A DNA stretch of 34,549 bases, from the NCBI GenBank assembly GCA_900316715.1, contig ONEC01000022.1, forward strand, positions 1 through 34,549, in the 5' to 3' direction. The notes under the pieces were generated by a model. It was not told where the DNA came from. It did not search any database and worked only from the letters and a program-made list of their open reading frames with translations. Positions 26,428 to 34,546 of the stretch are shown one piece after another; the first letter of the stretch is position 1; each line of letters begins with the position of its first letter. Origin of the DNA: an uncultured Eubacteriales bacterium. GTDB lineage: Bacteria > Bacillota > Clostridia > Lachnospirales > Lachnospiraceae. A program made the translations under genes and the position numbers.

Positions 26428-29400
26428 TTATCCTACCAGTTCTGTGAAGGCTTCTATCTGAGCCTGTTCATGATCCATGCCCTGTTCTTCGAACTGAGCT
26501 GTGAGATGAAGCATTTCCTTATAATCACTAGGAATGATCTTCTTGAACTTTCCTACGTATTCATCGAACTGATCAAGTATACGCTGTCCCTTTTCAGAAC
26601 CTGTATACTTAACATGCTTTGCGATCATCTCATGTAATTTTTCTTTATCATTCTTTGATTCAATCTTCTCCATAAGTACCAGCTGTTTGTTGAGGTTCTT
26701 ATAGAGGGTGTTCTCCTCATCAAGAACATAAGCAACTCCGCCGCTCATTCCGGCTGCAAAGTTCTTACCGGTAGGTCCAAGGATTACTGCACATCCACCT
26801 GTCATATATTCACATCCATGCTCACCAACGCCTTCTACTACTGCTGAAGCACCTGAATTTCTTACACAGAATCTCTCACCTGCAACACCGGCAATATATG
26901 CCTCGCCGCTGGTTGCACCGTAAAGGGCAACATTTCCGATGATGATATTCTCTTCTGCATTGTAGCCTGCATTTTCCGGAGCATGAACTATAAGCTTACC
27001 ACCTGAAAGTCCCTTTCCGAAGTAGTCGTTACTGTCACCGATAAGGTTGAGAGTCAGACCTGCAGGTATAAATGCACCGAAGCTCTGTCCGCCTGCACCT
27101 GTACAGTTGATAACATATGTATCGGCATCCAGCTCTTCCTGACACTCTCTTGTAATCTCAGCACCCAGAAGTGTTCCGAAGGTTCTGTCTGTATTAGAAA
27201 GTGATATATCAATCTTCTTGCCCTTTGCTCCGGACTTGATATCCTTAATAAGCTTATTTATAAGGACCTTCTCATCCTTTGTCTCTTCAAGTTTGAAGTC
27301 ATAAGCCTTCTCACTGTGGAAGGTCTGAAGATTTCTGTCTACGCCTGACATATCAGCAAGTATTCTGCTGAGATCTATCTCTGCCTCTGCTCCTGTAAGT
27401 CCATCCTTAACCTTGAGAAGATCTGTTCTTCCTACAAGTTCAGCGATAGTTCTTACACCAAGCTTTGCCATGTATTCACGAAGCTCTCTTGCTATGAAAT
27501 ACATGAAGTTTTCAACATACTCAGGCTTACCCTTAAAGCGCTTTCTAAGCTCAGGGTTCTGAGTTGCAACACCCATAGGACAAGTATCATTCTGACAAAC
27601 TCTCATCATTACACATCCCATGGTTACAAGAGGAGCTGTTGCGAAACCATATTCCTCTGCACCGAGAATCATAAGAAGAGTCTGATGTGTTTCTGCAAGT
27701 CCCATTTCCCATGGAAGTCCTGCGTTATGGATAGATGAAAGTGGAGCTGCTCCTGTTCCTCCATCATATCCTGATACAAGTATTACCTGGGCACCGGCCT
27801 TGGCAACACCTGCAGCAACTGTTCCGACACCTGCTTCAGATACCAGCTTTACAGATATTCTTGCCTGCTTGTTAGAGCACTTAAGATCATATATAAGCTG
27901 AGCCAGATCCTCAATTGAATAGATATCATGATGAGGCGGTGGAGATATAAGGCTCACACCAGGTGTTGAGTGACGTGTCTTAGCTATCCATGGATATACT
28001 TTCTTTCCAGGAAGGTGTCCGCCTTCACCCGGCTTAGCGCCCTGTGCCATCTTTATCTGTATCTCTCTTGCACTTACAAGATATTTGCTTGTTACACCAA
28101 ATCGTCCACTTGCTACCTGCTTGATAGCTGAGCTTCTGTCATTATCAGTTCCGGCTGATGCTATTCTCTCATCGCTCTCACCACCCTCACCACTGTTTGA
28201 CTTACCATGGATATGATTCATGGCAATAGCAAGAGTCTGATGTGCTTCTTCTGAGATTGAACCGTAGGACATAGCTCCGGTTTTAAATCTCATCATGATA
28301 GATTCTTCTGATTCAACTTCCTCAAGAGGAATTCCCTCCTTAGGGAAGTTAAACTCCATAAGGCTTCTCAGATAACCGGTCTTCTCTGCATCGACCATCT
28401 CTGTATATTCCTTAAACTTCTCATAATTTCCTTCTCTTGTAGAGAGCTGAAGCATATGTATAGTCTGTGGATTATATCTGTGATTTTCACCCTGTGCACG
28501 GAACTTATGTCTGCCCACTGCAGTAAGCTCAAGGTCTACAGGAAGTCCTAATGGATCAAATGCTTTGCTGTGCTGTTTATCTACTGCCTTCTCTATATCA
28601 TCAAGAGTAATTCCACCTACACGGCTGACCGTTCCTGTGAAATACTCATCTATAACTTCTTCGGATATACCGATTGCTTCGAACATCTTGCTTCCCTGAT
28701 ATGACTTGATGGTTGAGATACCCATCTTGGAAGCGATCTTAACTATTCCGCTGAGTACAGCCTGATCATAATCTTCAACTGCTGCATAATAATCCTTATC
28801 AAGCAGGCCGTCCTCTATAAGCTCCTTAATTGTTGAATGAGCAAGATATGGATTTACTGCTGATGCACCATAACCGAGAAGAGTTGCAAAGTGATGTACT
28901 TCACGAGGCTCTCCGGATTCAAGAATGAGTGACATAGCCGTGCATTTTCTTGTTTCAACAAGATGCTTATGAACAGCTGAAACTGCAAGCAGAGATGGGA
29001 TAGCCACATGGTTCTCATCCACGCCTCTGTCTGACAGGATAAGTATGCTGGCACCCTGACGATAAGCCTTATCTACCTCAACAAAAAGATGAGACAGCAC
29101 ACGCTTCATAGGTGTGCTCTTGTAGTAAAGGATTGATACTGTAGCAGCCTTTATTCCGTCTTTATTCAGATGCTTTATCTTAAGCATATCCAGATCTGTA
29201 AGGATCGGGTTATGTATCTTCAGAACGTGACAGTTTTCAGAACGCTCCTCAAGGAGGTTACCGTTCTTTCCAACGTAAACACTTCTTGAAGTTACGATCT
29301 TCTCTCTCTCTGCATCGATAGGTGGATTTGTAACCTGCGCAAAGAGCTGCTTGAAGTAATAAAACAGTGGCTGGTAGGTATCTGAAAGAGCTGCGATAGG

Positions 29401-30897
29401 TGTATCAACACCCATGGAGCCGATCTGCTCAGTTGCATTAAGAGCCATGTTTCTTATGCCTTCATGATAATTCTCATAAGTATAACCGAAGGCCTTCTGA
29501 AGCTTCTGTCTTGTCTCTCCTGAAATGTCAGGAACCTTCTCGTTAGGGATCTTTATATCTTTAAGTTCAAGGAGGCTCATATCAAGCCACTCACCGAATG
29601 GATTTCTGTGAGCGTACTTCTCTTTGATCTCCTGATCTGTATATACCTTACCTTCTCTTGTATCGATGAGAAGCATCTTTCCAGGATAGAGTCTGTCCTT
29701 CTTTATGATGTGGCTCTCGTCCAGAGGAAGAACTCCGACCTCTGAAGCAAGGATAAGACGACGGTCATCCATTATTACATAACGGGATGGTCTGAGACCG
29801 TTTCTGTCAAGGATAGCTCCCATTACATCACCATCTGAGAAGACGATTGATGCAGGGCCGTCCCATGGCTCCATCATAGTAGCATAGTACTGATAGAAGT
29901 CTCTCTCTTCCTGACTGAGAGTTTCGTTATGCGCCCAAGGCTCAGGGATCAGAACGCTTGCTGCAAGTGGAAGATCCATACCGCTCATCATAAGGAATTC
30001 AAGAGTATTATCCAGCATAGCTGAATCAGATCCGCTTGATGATATAACCGGAAGAACCTTTGTCATATCCTCTTCGCTGAAGGTATCTGTATGCATGGTC
30101 TCTTCACGGGCAAGCATCTTATCTGCATTTCCCTTGATAGTATTTATCTCACCGTTATGTACCATAAGGCGGTTAGGATGAGCTCTGTTCCAGCTTGGAT
30201 TTGTATTGGTTGAGAATCTGCTGTGTACCATAGCTATAGCTGATTCATAATCCTCATCACAAAGATCAAGGAAGAAGGTTCTCAGCTGTCCTACAAGGAA
30301 CATTCCCTTATATACTATGGTTCTGCAGGAAAGTGATGGAACATATGTGCTGATGCTGCACTGTTCAAACTCTCTTCTGATGATGTATAAGCTGCGGTCG
30401 AATTCAAGATCTGTAAGTCCTTCAGGTCTTGCTATAAATACCTGCTGAATAACAGGCATGCATTCACGGGCTTTACTTCCGAGAACTTCAGGACTGATAC
30501 TTACATTTCTCCAGCCGAGGATGGTTGTTCCGCTTTTTGTAGCTATGGTCTCGAACATTTTTCTTGCCTGTCTTCTGTCCAGGTCATCCTGTGGGAAGAA
30601 GAACATACCTACACCGTAGCTTCTCTCTTCTCCGAGATTTACACCCTTTGCGGCCATAACCTTCTTAAAGAACTTATGAGGTATCTGAGTAAGTATTCCG
30701 ACACCATCACCGGTCTTTCCCTCTGCATCCTTACCTGCTCTATGTTCCAGATTTTCTACGATACTGAGTGCATCTGCAACCAGTGCATGGCATGGCTTTC
30801 CATCCATCTGAACTATGGCACCGATTCCACAGTTGTCATGTTCAAATTGAGCATCATATAATCCTTTTTTTCTTAATTCTTCCAATGCTTTATCCAT
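26428..30897 (-). CDS. gltB: Glutamate synthase large subunit
   Basis: The 1489-residue large subunit performs both half-reactions. A 22-residue propeptide precedes the Ntn nucleophile Cys23 (EHDNCGIGAIV), the amidotransferase domain that releases ammonia. The central domain follows, then the FMN-binding synthase domain (GEGGESDERIAS, KPGEGGHLPGKKV, SGYDGGTGAAPL) with the [3Fe-4S] spacing Cys-x5-Cys-x4-Cys in GCVMMRVCQNDTCPMG. The C-terminal GXGXG beta-helix spans about 1230-1430. The length is typical. The ATG follows TTAGGAGG. The promoter and one ANTAR-type leader terminator lie upstream, so GOGAT expression should rise with glnN and amt. Confidence 0.98.
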   Translation of the reverse strand: MDKALEELRKKGLYDAQFEHDNCGIGAIVQMDGKPCHALVADALSIVENLEHRAGKDAEGKTGDGVGILTQIPHKFFKKVMAAKGVNLGEERSYGVGMFFFPQDDLDRRQARKMFETIATKSGTTILGWRNVSISPEVLGSKARECMPVIQQVFIARPEGLTDLEFDRSLYIIRREFEQCSISTYVPSLSCRTIVYKGMFLVGQLRTFFLDLCDEDYESAIAMVHSRFSTNTNPSWNRAHPNRLMVHNGEINTIKGNADKMLAREETMHTDTFSEEDMTKVLPVISSSGSDSAMLDNTLEFLMMSGMDLPLAASVLIPEPWAHNETLSQEERDFYQYYATMMEPWDGPASIVFSDGDVMGAILDRNGLRPSRYVIMDDRRLILASEVGVLPLDESHIIKKDRLYPGKMLLIDTREGKVYTDQEIKEKYAHRNPFGEWLDMSLLELKDIKIPNEKVPDISGETRQKLQKAFGYTYENYHEGIRNMALNATEQIGSMGVDTPIAALSDTYQPLFYYFKQLFAQVTNPPIDAEREKIVTSRSVYVGKNGNLLEERSENCHVLKIHNPILTDLDMLKIKHLNKDGIKAATVSILYYKSTPMKRVLSHLFVEVDKAYRQGASILILSDRGVDENHVAIPSLLAVSAVHKHLVETRKCTAMSLILESGEPREVHHFATLLGYGASAVNPYLAHSTIKELIEDGLLDKDYYAAVEDYDQAVLSGIVKIASKMGISTIKSYQGSKMFEAIGISEEVIDEYFTGTVSRVGGITLDDIEKAVDKQHSKAFDPLGLPVDLELTAVGRHKFRAQGENHRYNPQTIHMLQLSTREGNYEKFKEYTEMVDAEKTGYLRSLMEFNFPKEGIPLEEVESEESIMMRFKTGAMSYGSISEEAHQTLAIAMNHIHGKSNSGEGGESDERIASAGTDNDRSSAIKQVASGRFGVTSKYLVSAREIQIKMAQGAKPGEGGHLPGKKVYPWIAKTRHSTPGVSLISPPPHHDIYSIEDLAQLIYDLKCSNKQARISVKLVSEAGVGTVAAGVAKAGAQVILVSGYDGGTGAAPLSSIHNAGLPWEMGLAETHQTLLMILGAEEYGFATAPLVTMGCVMMRVCQNDTCPMGVATQNPELRKRFKGKPEYVENFMYFIARELREYMAKLGVRTIAELVGRTDLLKVKDGLTGAEAEIDLSRILADMSGVDRNLQTFHSEKAYDFKLEETKDEKVLINKLIKDIKSGAKGKKIDISLSNTDRTFGTLLGAEITRECQEELDADTYVINCTGAGGQSFGAFIPAGLTLNLIGDSNDYFGKGLSGGKLIVHAPENAGYNAEENIIIGNVALYGATSGEAYIAGVAGERFCVRNSGASAVVEGVGEHGCEYMTGGCAVILGPTGKNFAAGMSGGVAYVLDEENTLYKNLNKQLVLMEKIESKNDKEKLHEMIAKHVKYTGSEKGQRILDQFDEYVGKFKKIIPSDYKEMLHLTAQFEEQGMDHEQAQIEAFTELVG

Positions 30898-30919
30898 CAG
30901 AATTTCCTCCTAAATACGC

Positions 30920-30960
30920 AAAAAGGCGCTTTGGGACTAATCCCAAAGCGCCATTGCTTC
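30920..30960 (-). promoter_or_regulatory. ANTAR-type antiterminator hairpin overlapping terminator, gltBD leader
   Basis: The small hairpin GAAGC-AATGGC-GCTTT (30945-30960) has A1/G4 in the loop and one G-U pair. The terminator GGCGCTTTGGG...CCCAAAGCGCC (30952 to 30925) is followed by TTTTT. The predicted start (about 30983) is 23 nt upstream, and I find no first hairpin. Confidence 0.85.
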
Positions 30961-30989
30961 TCTCGTGTATTATTTTCAAAACTATAAAC

Positions 30990-31017
30990 AGTATATTACT
31001 TTATTTTTAAAAGTCAA
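30990..31017 (-). promoter_or_regulatory. Sigma-A promoter of gltBD
   Basis: -35 TTGACT (31012-31017), 16-bp spacer, -10 TATACT (30990-30995). Confidence 0.75.
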
Positions 31018-31050
31018 GCATAAATTTAACTTAAATTTATTTCGGCCAAA

Positions 31051-32439
31051 TCAAACCGGATATTCATTAGTAAAGCAGGCTGTACAAAGCGGCAGATTTC
31101 CGACCATCGAAGAAAAGTCCTCTATGCTGAGATACTCCAGAGAATCCGCTCCGATATTCTTACAAACCTCATCACAGGAATGATGTGAAGCTATAAGCTG
31201 CTTTGCTGTTGGAACATCTGTTCCATAGTAACATGGGTACAGGAATGGAGGTGAACTGATCCTTACATGGACCGCCTTTGCTCCCGCATTACGCAGCATT
31301 TCAATAAGCTGTCTCATGGTAGTTCCACGGACTATAGAGTCATCTATAAGCACTATGCTCTTATCCTTAACCACATTGTTCAGGACGCTGAGCTTCATAT
31401 GTACTGCAGTCTGTCTCTCCTTATCTGTAGGCTTTATAAAGCTTCGGCCTATATAGCTGTTCTTATGAAATGCAAGGGCAAACGGAATACCTGATTCAAG
31501 GGCATAACCCTCTGCTGCCGCAAGTCCCGAATCCGGAACTCCCACAACTATATCCGCTTCCACTTCTCTCTTTCTGGCAAGAGCACGTCCGGCGCAGACT
31601 CTTGCATCATGGATCTCTATACCATCCATAACCGAATCATTTCGTGCAAAATAAATATATTCAAATATACAATGCGCATGCTTCTCCTGACACAGGCTCT
31701 TATCAGAGAAATTGCCTTCCGGAGTGATGGAGATTATCTCACCCGGTTCTATATCTCTTATCACTTCACCGCCTACAGCTGTGACAGCTGCACTTTCCGA
31801 TGCAAGGATATATGACTCACCCTTTTTGCCAAGAATAAGAGGCTTTATTCCGAAAGGATCACGGATACCTACAAGCTTTCTCGGACTCATCACAACAACT
31901 GCATAACCGCCCTTCAGTTTAACAGCAGCAGCTTTAACCGCCTCTTCTATACTTCCGGTCTTTACTCTCTCTCCTATTATCTCATAGGCCAGCACCTCTG
32001 TATCAGAAGTAGTATAATGCGCAAGGCCTCTGAACATCTGTTCTTCTTTAAGCTGCTCAGCATTTACTATATTTCCATTATGAACAAGGGCAAGGCTTCC
32101 CTTGATATAGTTCATTGCGATAGGCTGTGCATTTTCAGGTCTGCTTCCACCTGTGGTAGAATATCTGACATGACCTACACCGATATTACCATTCAGACTC
32201 TGCAGATCTTTCTCACTGAAGACCTCATTTACGAGTCCCATATCCTTCTTCAGTTTGAGATTGCCCATCTCACCGTCGGTATCTGAAACCGCAATTCCGG
32301 CTGACTCCTGACCTCTGTGCTGAAGAGCAATAAGTCCATAGTATATATCACTTGCAACTTCCTGCTTATCCAAAGAATAGATTCCGAAGACACCGCATTC
32401 CTCATGCAGTTTATCAAACAGCATAGTATCCGCTTCCAT
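31051..32439 (-). CDS. purF: Amidophosphoribosyltransferase
   Basis: PurF commits PRPP to purine synthesis using glutamine amide nitrogen. I start at ATG 32439, behind GGAAAGG. An earlier in-frame ATG at 32463 touches the leader terminator's T-run and is implausible. The 462-residue protein has a short propeptide, nucleophile Cys15 (HEECGVFGIYS), and GHVRYSTTGGSRPENAQP. The phosphoribosyltransferase domain carries the PRPP loop IVLIDDSIVRGTTMRQL. Cysteines in CIFEYIYFARNDS, PCYYGTD and LCTACFTNEYP match the [4Fe-4S] Bacillus-type enzyme. It stands alone with its own promoter and ANTAR-type leader instead of in a pur operon. Confidence 0.96.
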   Translation of the reverse strand: MEADTMLFDKLHEECGVFGIYSLDKQEVASDIYYGLIALQHRGQESAGIAVSDTDGEMGNLKLKKDMGLVNEVFSEKDLQSLNGNIGVGHVRYSTTGGSRPENAQPIAMNYIKGSLALVHNGNIVNAEQLKEEQMFRGLAHYTTSDTEVLAYEIIGERVKTGSIEEAVKAAAVKLKGGYAVVVMSPRKLVGIRDPFGIKPLILGKKGESYILASESAAVTAVGGEVIRDIEPGEIISITPEGNFSDKSLCQEKHAHCIFEYIYFARNDSVMDGIEIHDARVCAGRALARKREVEADIVVGVPDSGLAAAEGYALESGIPFALAFHKNSYIGRSFIKPTDKERQTAVHMKLSVLNNVVKDKSIVLIDDSIVRGTTMRQLIEMLRNAGAKAVHVRISSPPFLYPCYYGTDVPTAKQLIASHHSCDEVCKNIGADSLEYLSIEDFSSMVGNLPLCTACFTNEYPV

Positions 32440-32461
32440 GAAATTTTCCTTTCCGTACATC

Positions 32462-32508
32462 AAAAAAAGAAGACACTTTGAGCCGGAAACTCAAAGCGCC
32501 TTTGCTTT
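32462..32508 (-). promoter_or_regulatory. ANTAR-type antiterminator hairpin overlapping terminator, purF leader
   Basis: The small hairpin AAAGC-AAAGGC-GCTTT (32493-32508) has the A1/G4 loop. The terminator GGCGCTTTGAG...CTCAAAGTGTC (32500 to 32472, 11 bp with two G-U) is followed by TTCTTTTTTT. The predicted start (about 32524) is 16 nt upstream. Confidence 0.83.
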
Positions 32509-32530
32509 TTAAAATCATATTAACGAAATT

Positions 32531-32560
32531 ATTCTACTCTCACCATGTGCGAAGTGTCAA
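32531..32560 (-). promoter_or_regulatory. Sigma-A promoter of purF
   Basis: -35 TTGACA (32555-32560), 18-bp spacer, -10 TAGAAT (32531-32536). Confidence 0.7.
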
Positions 32561-32590
32561 TAATTTTTTTCCTGAAGTCAAAACACTTTA

Positions 32591-32893
32591 TTATTTTTCG
32601 AAATCAAGACATACTCTTGTCTTTGTATATGGTCTTACTGCACCGTCAGCAACTGCCACATGTGCCGGATGTACAGCGTAGCCCTTTAATGACTCCTCAT
32701 CTTCGAAAGAAGAATCAAGCATAAGGTCAGCATTGGAAGATGCCAGCCCCTCTGTCTCAACATGGATCTCGATAAGTCCCGGAATCTGTCCTGCCAGCCC
32801 CTCAAGTCCGGCTTTGATGCCCGCCTTAACCTCTATCTTCTGCTCCTCTGATAACTCATCCTTTAACTGCCAAAGTATTATATGCTTTACCAT
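32591..32893 (-). CDS. Dabb-family (stress-responsive alpha/beta barrel) protein
   Basis: A 100-residue Dabb-domain protein, opening MVKHIILWQLKDELSEEQK, with a central IPGLIEIHVETEG strand and a terminal HPAHVAVADGAVRPYTKTR block typical of the family. Dabb proteins form dimeric ferredoxin-like barrels; most bacterial ones have no known reaction. The start at 32893 is set by GAGGAGG. An upstream extension of the frame overlaps the end of rtcB and is not used. The gene lies 22 bp after rtcB, probably as the last gene of that operon, and the purF promoter begins 31 bp beyond its stop. Confidence 0.85.
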   Translation of the reverse strand: MVKHIILWQLKDELSEEQKIEVKAGIKAGLEGLAGQIPGLIEIHVETEGLASSNADLMLDSSFEDEESLKGYAVHPAHVAVADGAVRPYTKTRVCLDFEK

Positions 32894-32915
32894 TTCAAAA
32901 TCCTCCTCATAATAA

Positions 32916-34055
32916 CTAATTATTTCCACCAGCCTTATAATTATACACCGGCTTAATAATCTTATCAATTTTGACTGTGTCCTTAATTACTTCCGCAATA
33001 TCATCAATCTTTCTGTAAGCAAAAGGACTCTCATCCAGCGTATCCTTGTTGATGCAGATAGAATAGATTCCATCCATTGCTTTCTTAAAGTCCGATACTG
33101 TATGATGTTCAGCCACTTCGCTTCGTCTATAGATTCTTCCGGCACCATGTGGCGCTGACTGGTTCCAGTCCGGATTGCCCAGACCTGTTCCGAGAATTAT
33201 TCCGTCTCTCATATTGATCGGGATGATAACCTTCTCTCCTGCCCGTGCACTTATGGCTCCTTTTCTGAGCACCGGACGTGCTGAATCTGTGAAGTCAACG
33301 TAGTTATGAATACAGGTAAAACTATCTTCTATCTTCCACTTCATACCCTTTGTTATGGAATCGATGATTGCTTCTCTGTTAAGGCGGGCAAAATCCTGAA
33401 TAATTTCTATGTCATGCAGATAGTCTTCCATAAGCTGTCCTGTGAGGCATGTCATCTCATAGGATGCATAACCCTGTTTCTTCATCTGCATTTCCTTCTG
33501 GCCGGCTCTGAGATAATAATCAGCCACCTCCATTCCAAGATGTCTGCTTCCGGAATGAATCACCAGGTATACATTTCCATCATCATCCTTATCAACCTCT
33601 ATGAAATGATTGCCGCCGCCAAGGGTACCGATACTTCTGTTAGCTTTACGCGCATCTATTCCCTTATAGCATCTCAGCTGTTCTAAATCTATTCTGTCTG
33701 CATATTTATGCTCCTTCTCTCTGATTCTCGGACCAACAGGAACTTCATTTCTTATCACGCTGTCAAGCTGCTGAAACTGCAGTCCCTTTGTCTTAACCTT
33801 TGCCATGGTCATACCGCATCCGATATCTACTCCTACCAGGCTTGGAAGTATGGAATCACCCACTGTCATTGTGAGGCCGATGGTTCCGACCTTTCCCGGA
33901 TGCACATCCGGCATAACTCTTATAACACTTCCCTCAGAACTCGGGTGATTGCATATCATCTGAAGCTGCTTTCTTGCATAGTCTTCCAATGCATACAATT
34001 CATTTTCAACTGTATATACTATAGCGTTTGTATATTTTCCATATATTGTTATCAT
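32916..34055 (-). CDS. rtcB: RtcB-family 3'-phosphate RNA ligase
   Basis: RtcB joins RNA 2',3'-cyclic phosphate or 3'-phosphate ends to 5'-OH ends with GTP and manganese, repairing cut tRNA or rRNA. From ATG 34055 the protein has 379 residues, somewhat shorter than E. coli RtcB (408). All key positions are visible: Asp77 and Cys80 (GVDIGCGM), Asn149-His150 (GGGNHFIEV), His167 (HSGSRH), His250 (CIHNYVD), and the guanylylated His303 (APHGAGR). GGAGGAA precedes the ATG; a GTG five codons upstream lies on that site. The ATG overlaps the stop of the small Cys-rich gene (ATGA), implying translational coupling. No archease or PrfH gene is nearby. Confidence 0.93.
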   Translation of the reverse strand: MITIYGKYTNAIVYTVENELYALEDYARKQLQMICNHPSSEGSVIRVMPDVHPGKVGTIGLTMTVGDSILPSLVGVDIGCGMTMAKVKTKGLQFQQLDSVIRNEVPVGPRIREKEHKYADRIDLEQLRCYKGIDARKANRSIGTLGGGNHFIEVDKDDDGNVYLVIHSGSRHLGMEVADYYLRAGQKEMQMKKQGYASYEMTCLTGQLMEDYLHDIEIIQDFARLNREAIIDSITKGMKWKIEDSFTCIHNYVDFTDSARPVLRKGAISARAGEKVIIPINMRDGIILGTGLGNPDWNQSAPHGAGRIYRRSEVAEHHTVSDFKKAMDGIYSICINKDTLDESPFAYRKIDDIAEVIKDTVKIDKIIKPVYNYKAGGNN

Positions 34056-34252
34056 ATATAATTCCTCCACTGATCGTGCCTGTCCTTATCCTTCTGTCTC
34101 TTATTCCGTATGGATTCTTTCTTCTCCGAGCTCTTTCTCGGCTGATACTTCGGACAGTTCTTACACTTCTTTAAATCTACTTTTACATATCCCTTTTTAC
34201 AGTCTGCATCTTTACAAACGTAGTAAATGCATGGCGCTGTTCTATCTTTCAT
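34052..34252 (-). CDS. Small Cys-rich basic protein coupled to rtcB
   Basis: I do not recognise a named family. The start at 34252 follows TTAAGGGAG. The 66-residue product has Cys8, Cys13, Cys18, Cys30 and Cys33, the last pair as KKCKNCPKY, which suggests one bound zinc. Residues 39-60 form a strongly charged, mostly basic tail (RKSSEKKESIRNKRQKDK) suited to nucleic acid contact. Its stop overlaps the rtcB start by 4 bp, so equal expression and perhaps joint function with the ligase are likely. The terminator at 34283-34328 lies in its leader, so expression depends on read-through. The RNA-binding role is inference. Confidence 0.75.
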   Translation of the reverse strand: MKDRTAPCIYYVCKDADCKKGYVKVDLKKCKNCPKYQPRKSSEKKESIRNKRQKDKDRHDQWRNYI

Positions 34253-34282
34253 AATTAATTCTCCCTTAATTTCAGGCATAAT

Positions 34283-34328
34283 AAAAACACCCCAGATACT
34301 GCGAAAAGCGCAGCATCAAAAGAGGTGT
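34283..34328 (-). terminator. Intrinsic terminator/attenuator between leader ORF and Cys-rich gene
   Basis: On the minus strand an outer stem ACACCTC/GGGGTGT and an inner 9-bp stem GATGCTGCG/CGCAGTATC (loop CTTTT) form a long hairpin followed by TTTTTATT. It ends about 30 nt before the Cys-rich gene start, so that gene and rtcB lie behind a terminator. A competing antiterminator is not obvious: the best pairing I find is only 6 bp (GCAGCA in the leader ORF with TGCTGC). Confidence 0.8.
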
Positions 34329-34339
34329 CAGTCATCCTA

Positions 34340-34361
34340 ATTATATCCGATTACAGTAATC
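34340..34361 (-). promoter_or_regulatory. Palindrome next to a TATAAT hexamer
   Basis: GATTACTGTAATC (34349-34361) is a perfect 6-base-arm palindrome lying 3 bp from a consensus -10, TATAAT (34340-34345). The corresponding -35 (AGTAAT) is poor, so an activator-dependent internal promoter is possible but weakly supported. Confidence 0.35.
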
Positions 34362-34363
34362 TA

Positions 34364-34438
34364 TTACTTCCGCGACATACGAAGGACAGCTGCTGCCTCT
34401 ATGTTAGTTATTAAATTGATTCTACTAATAGTCTGCAT
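34364..34438 (-). CDS. 24-codon leader ORF upstream of the rtcB operon
   Basis: The ATG at 34438 has a near-ideal GGAAGGAGG site 6 nt upstream. The 24-residue peptide runs MQTISRINLITNIEA, then AAVLRMSRK, and ends in TAA. It sits between a consensus promoter and the terminator at 34283-34328. The strong ribosome site suggests real translation. It may be a regulatory leader peptide for the Cys-rich/rtcB genes or a tiny protein in its own right. Confidence 0.6.
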   Translation of the reverse strand: MQTISRINLITNIEAAAVLRMSRK

Positions 34439-34475
34439 ATTGTCCTCCTTCCGGTGCATGGGTTTAATAGTTACT

Positions 34476-34509
34476 GAAGTTCTTCACTTCGGGAGATTCG
34501 TGCGTCTCC
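34476..34509 (-). other. Two adjacent hairpins at the 5' end of the rtcB-operon leader
   Basis: GGAGA/TCTCC (34492-34509, 8-nt loop) and GAAGT/ACTTC (34476-34490, 5-nt loop) are separated by one base and begin next to the predicted transcript start (about 34511). Neither loop matches the ANTAR A1/G4 rule or a riboswitch I know. Confidence 0.5.
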
Positions 34510-34517
34510 ATTTACGC

Positions 34518-34546
34518 AGTATATATTTCAATTTAAATAAAGTCAA
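34518..34546 (-). promoter_or_regulatory. Sigma-A promoter of the leader ORF-Cys-rich-rtcB-Dabb unit
   Basis: -35 TTGACT (34541-34546), 17-bp spacer, -10 TATACT (34518-34523). The stretch 34253-34549 is otherwise occupied by the leader elements listed here. Confidence 0.8.

Noticed and set aside
32440-32463. Upstream ATG of purF
   Set aside because: It abuts the leader terminator's T-run and has no ribosome site; the ATG at 32439 has GGAAAGG.
32462-32560. Purine or PRPP riboswitch in the purF leader
   Set aside because: Only about 60 nt separate the predicted start and the terminator, filled by the ANTAR-type hairpin; there is no aptamer-sized fold.
32894-32968. N-terminal extension of the Dabb protein into rtcB
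   Set aside because: The ribosome site GAGGAGG and the family start MVKHII place the start at 32893.
34440-34511. T-box, c-di-GMP, guanidine or other known riboswitch ahead of the rtcB unit
   Set aside because: Two short hairpins only; none of the conserved bulges or loop sequences of those classes is present.
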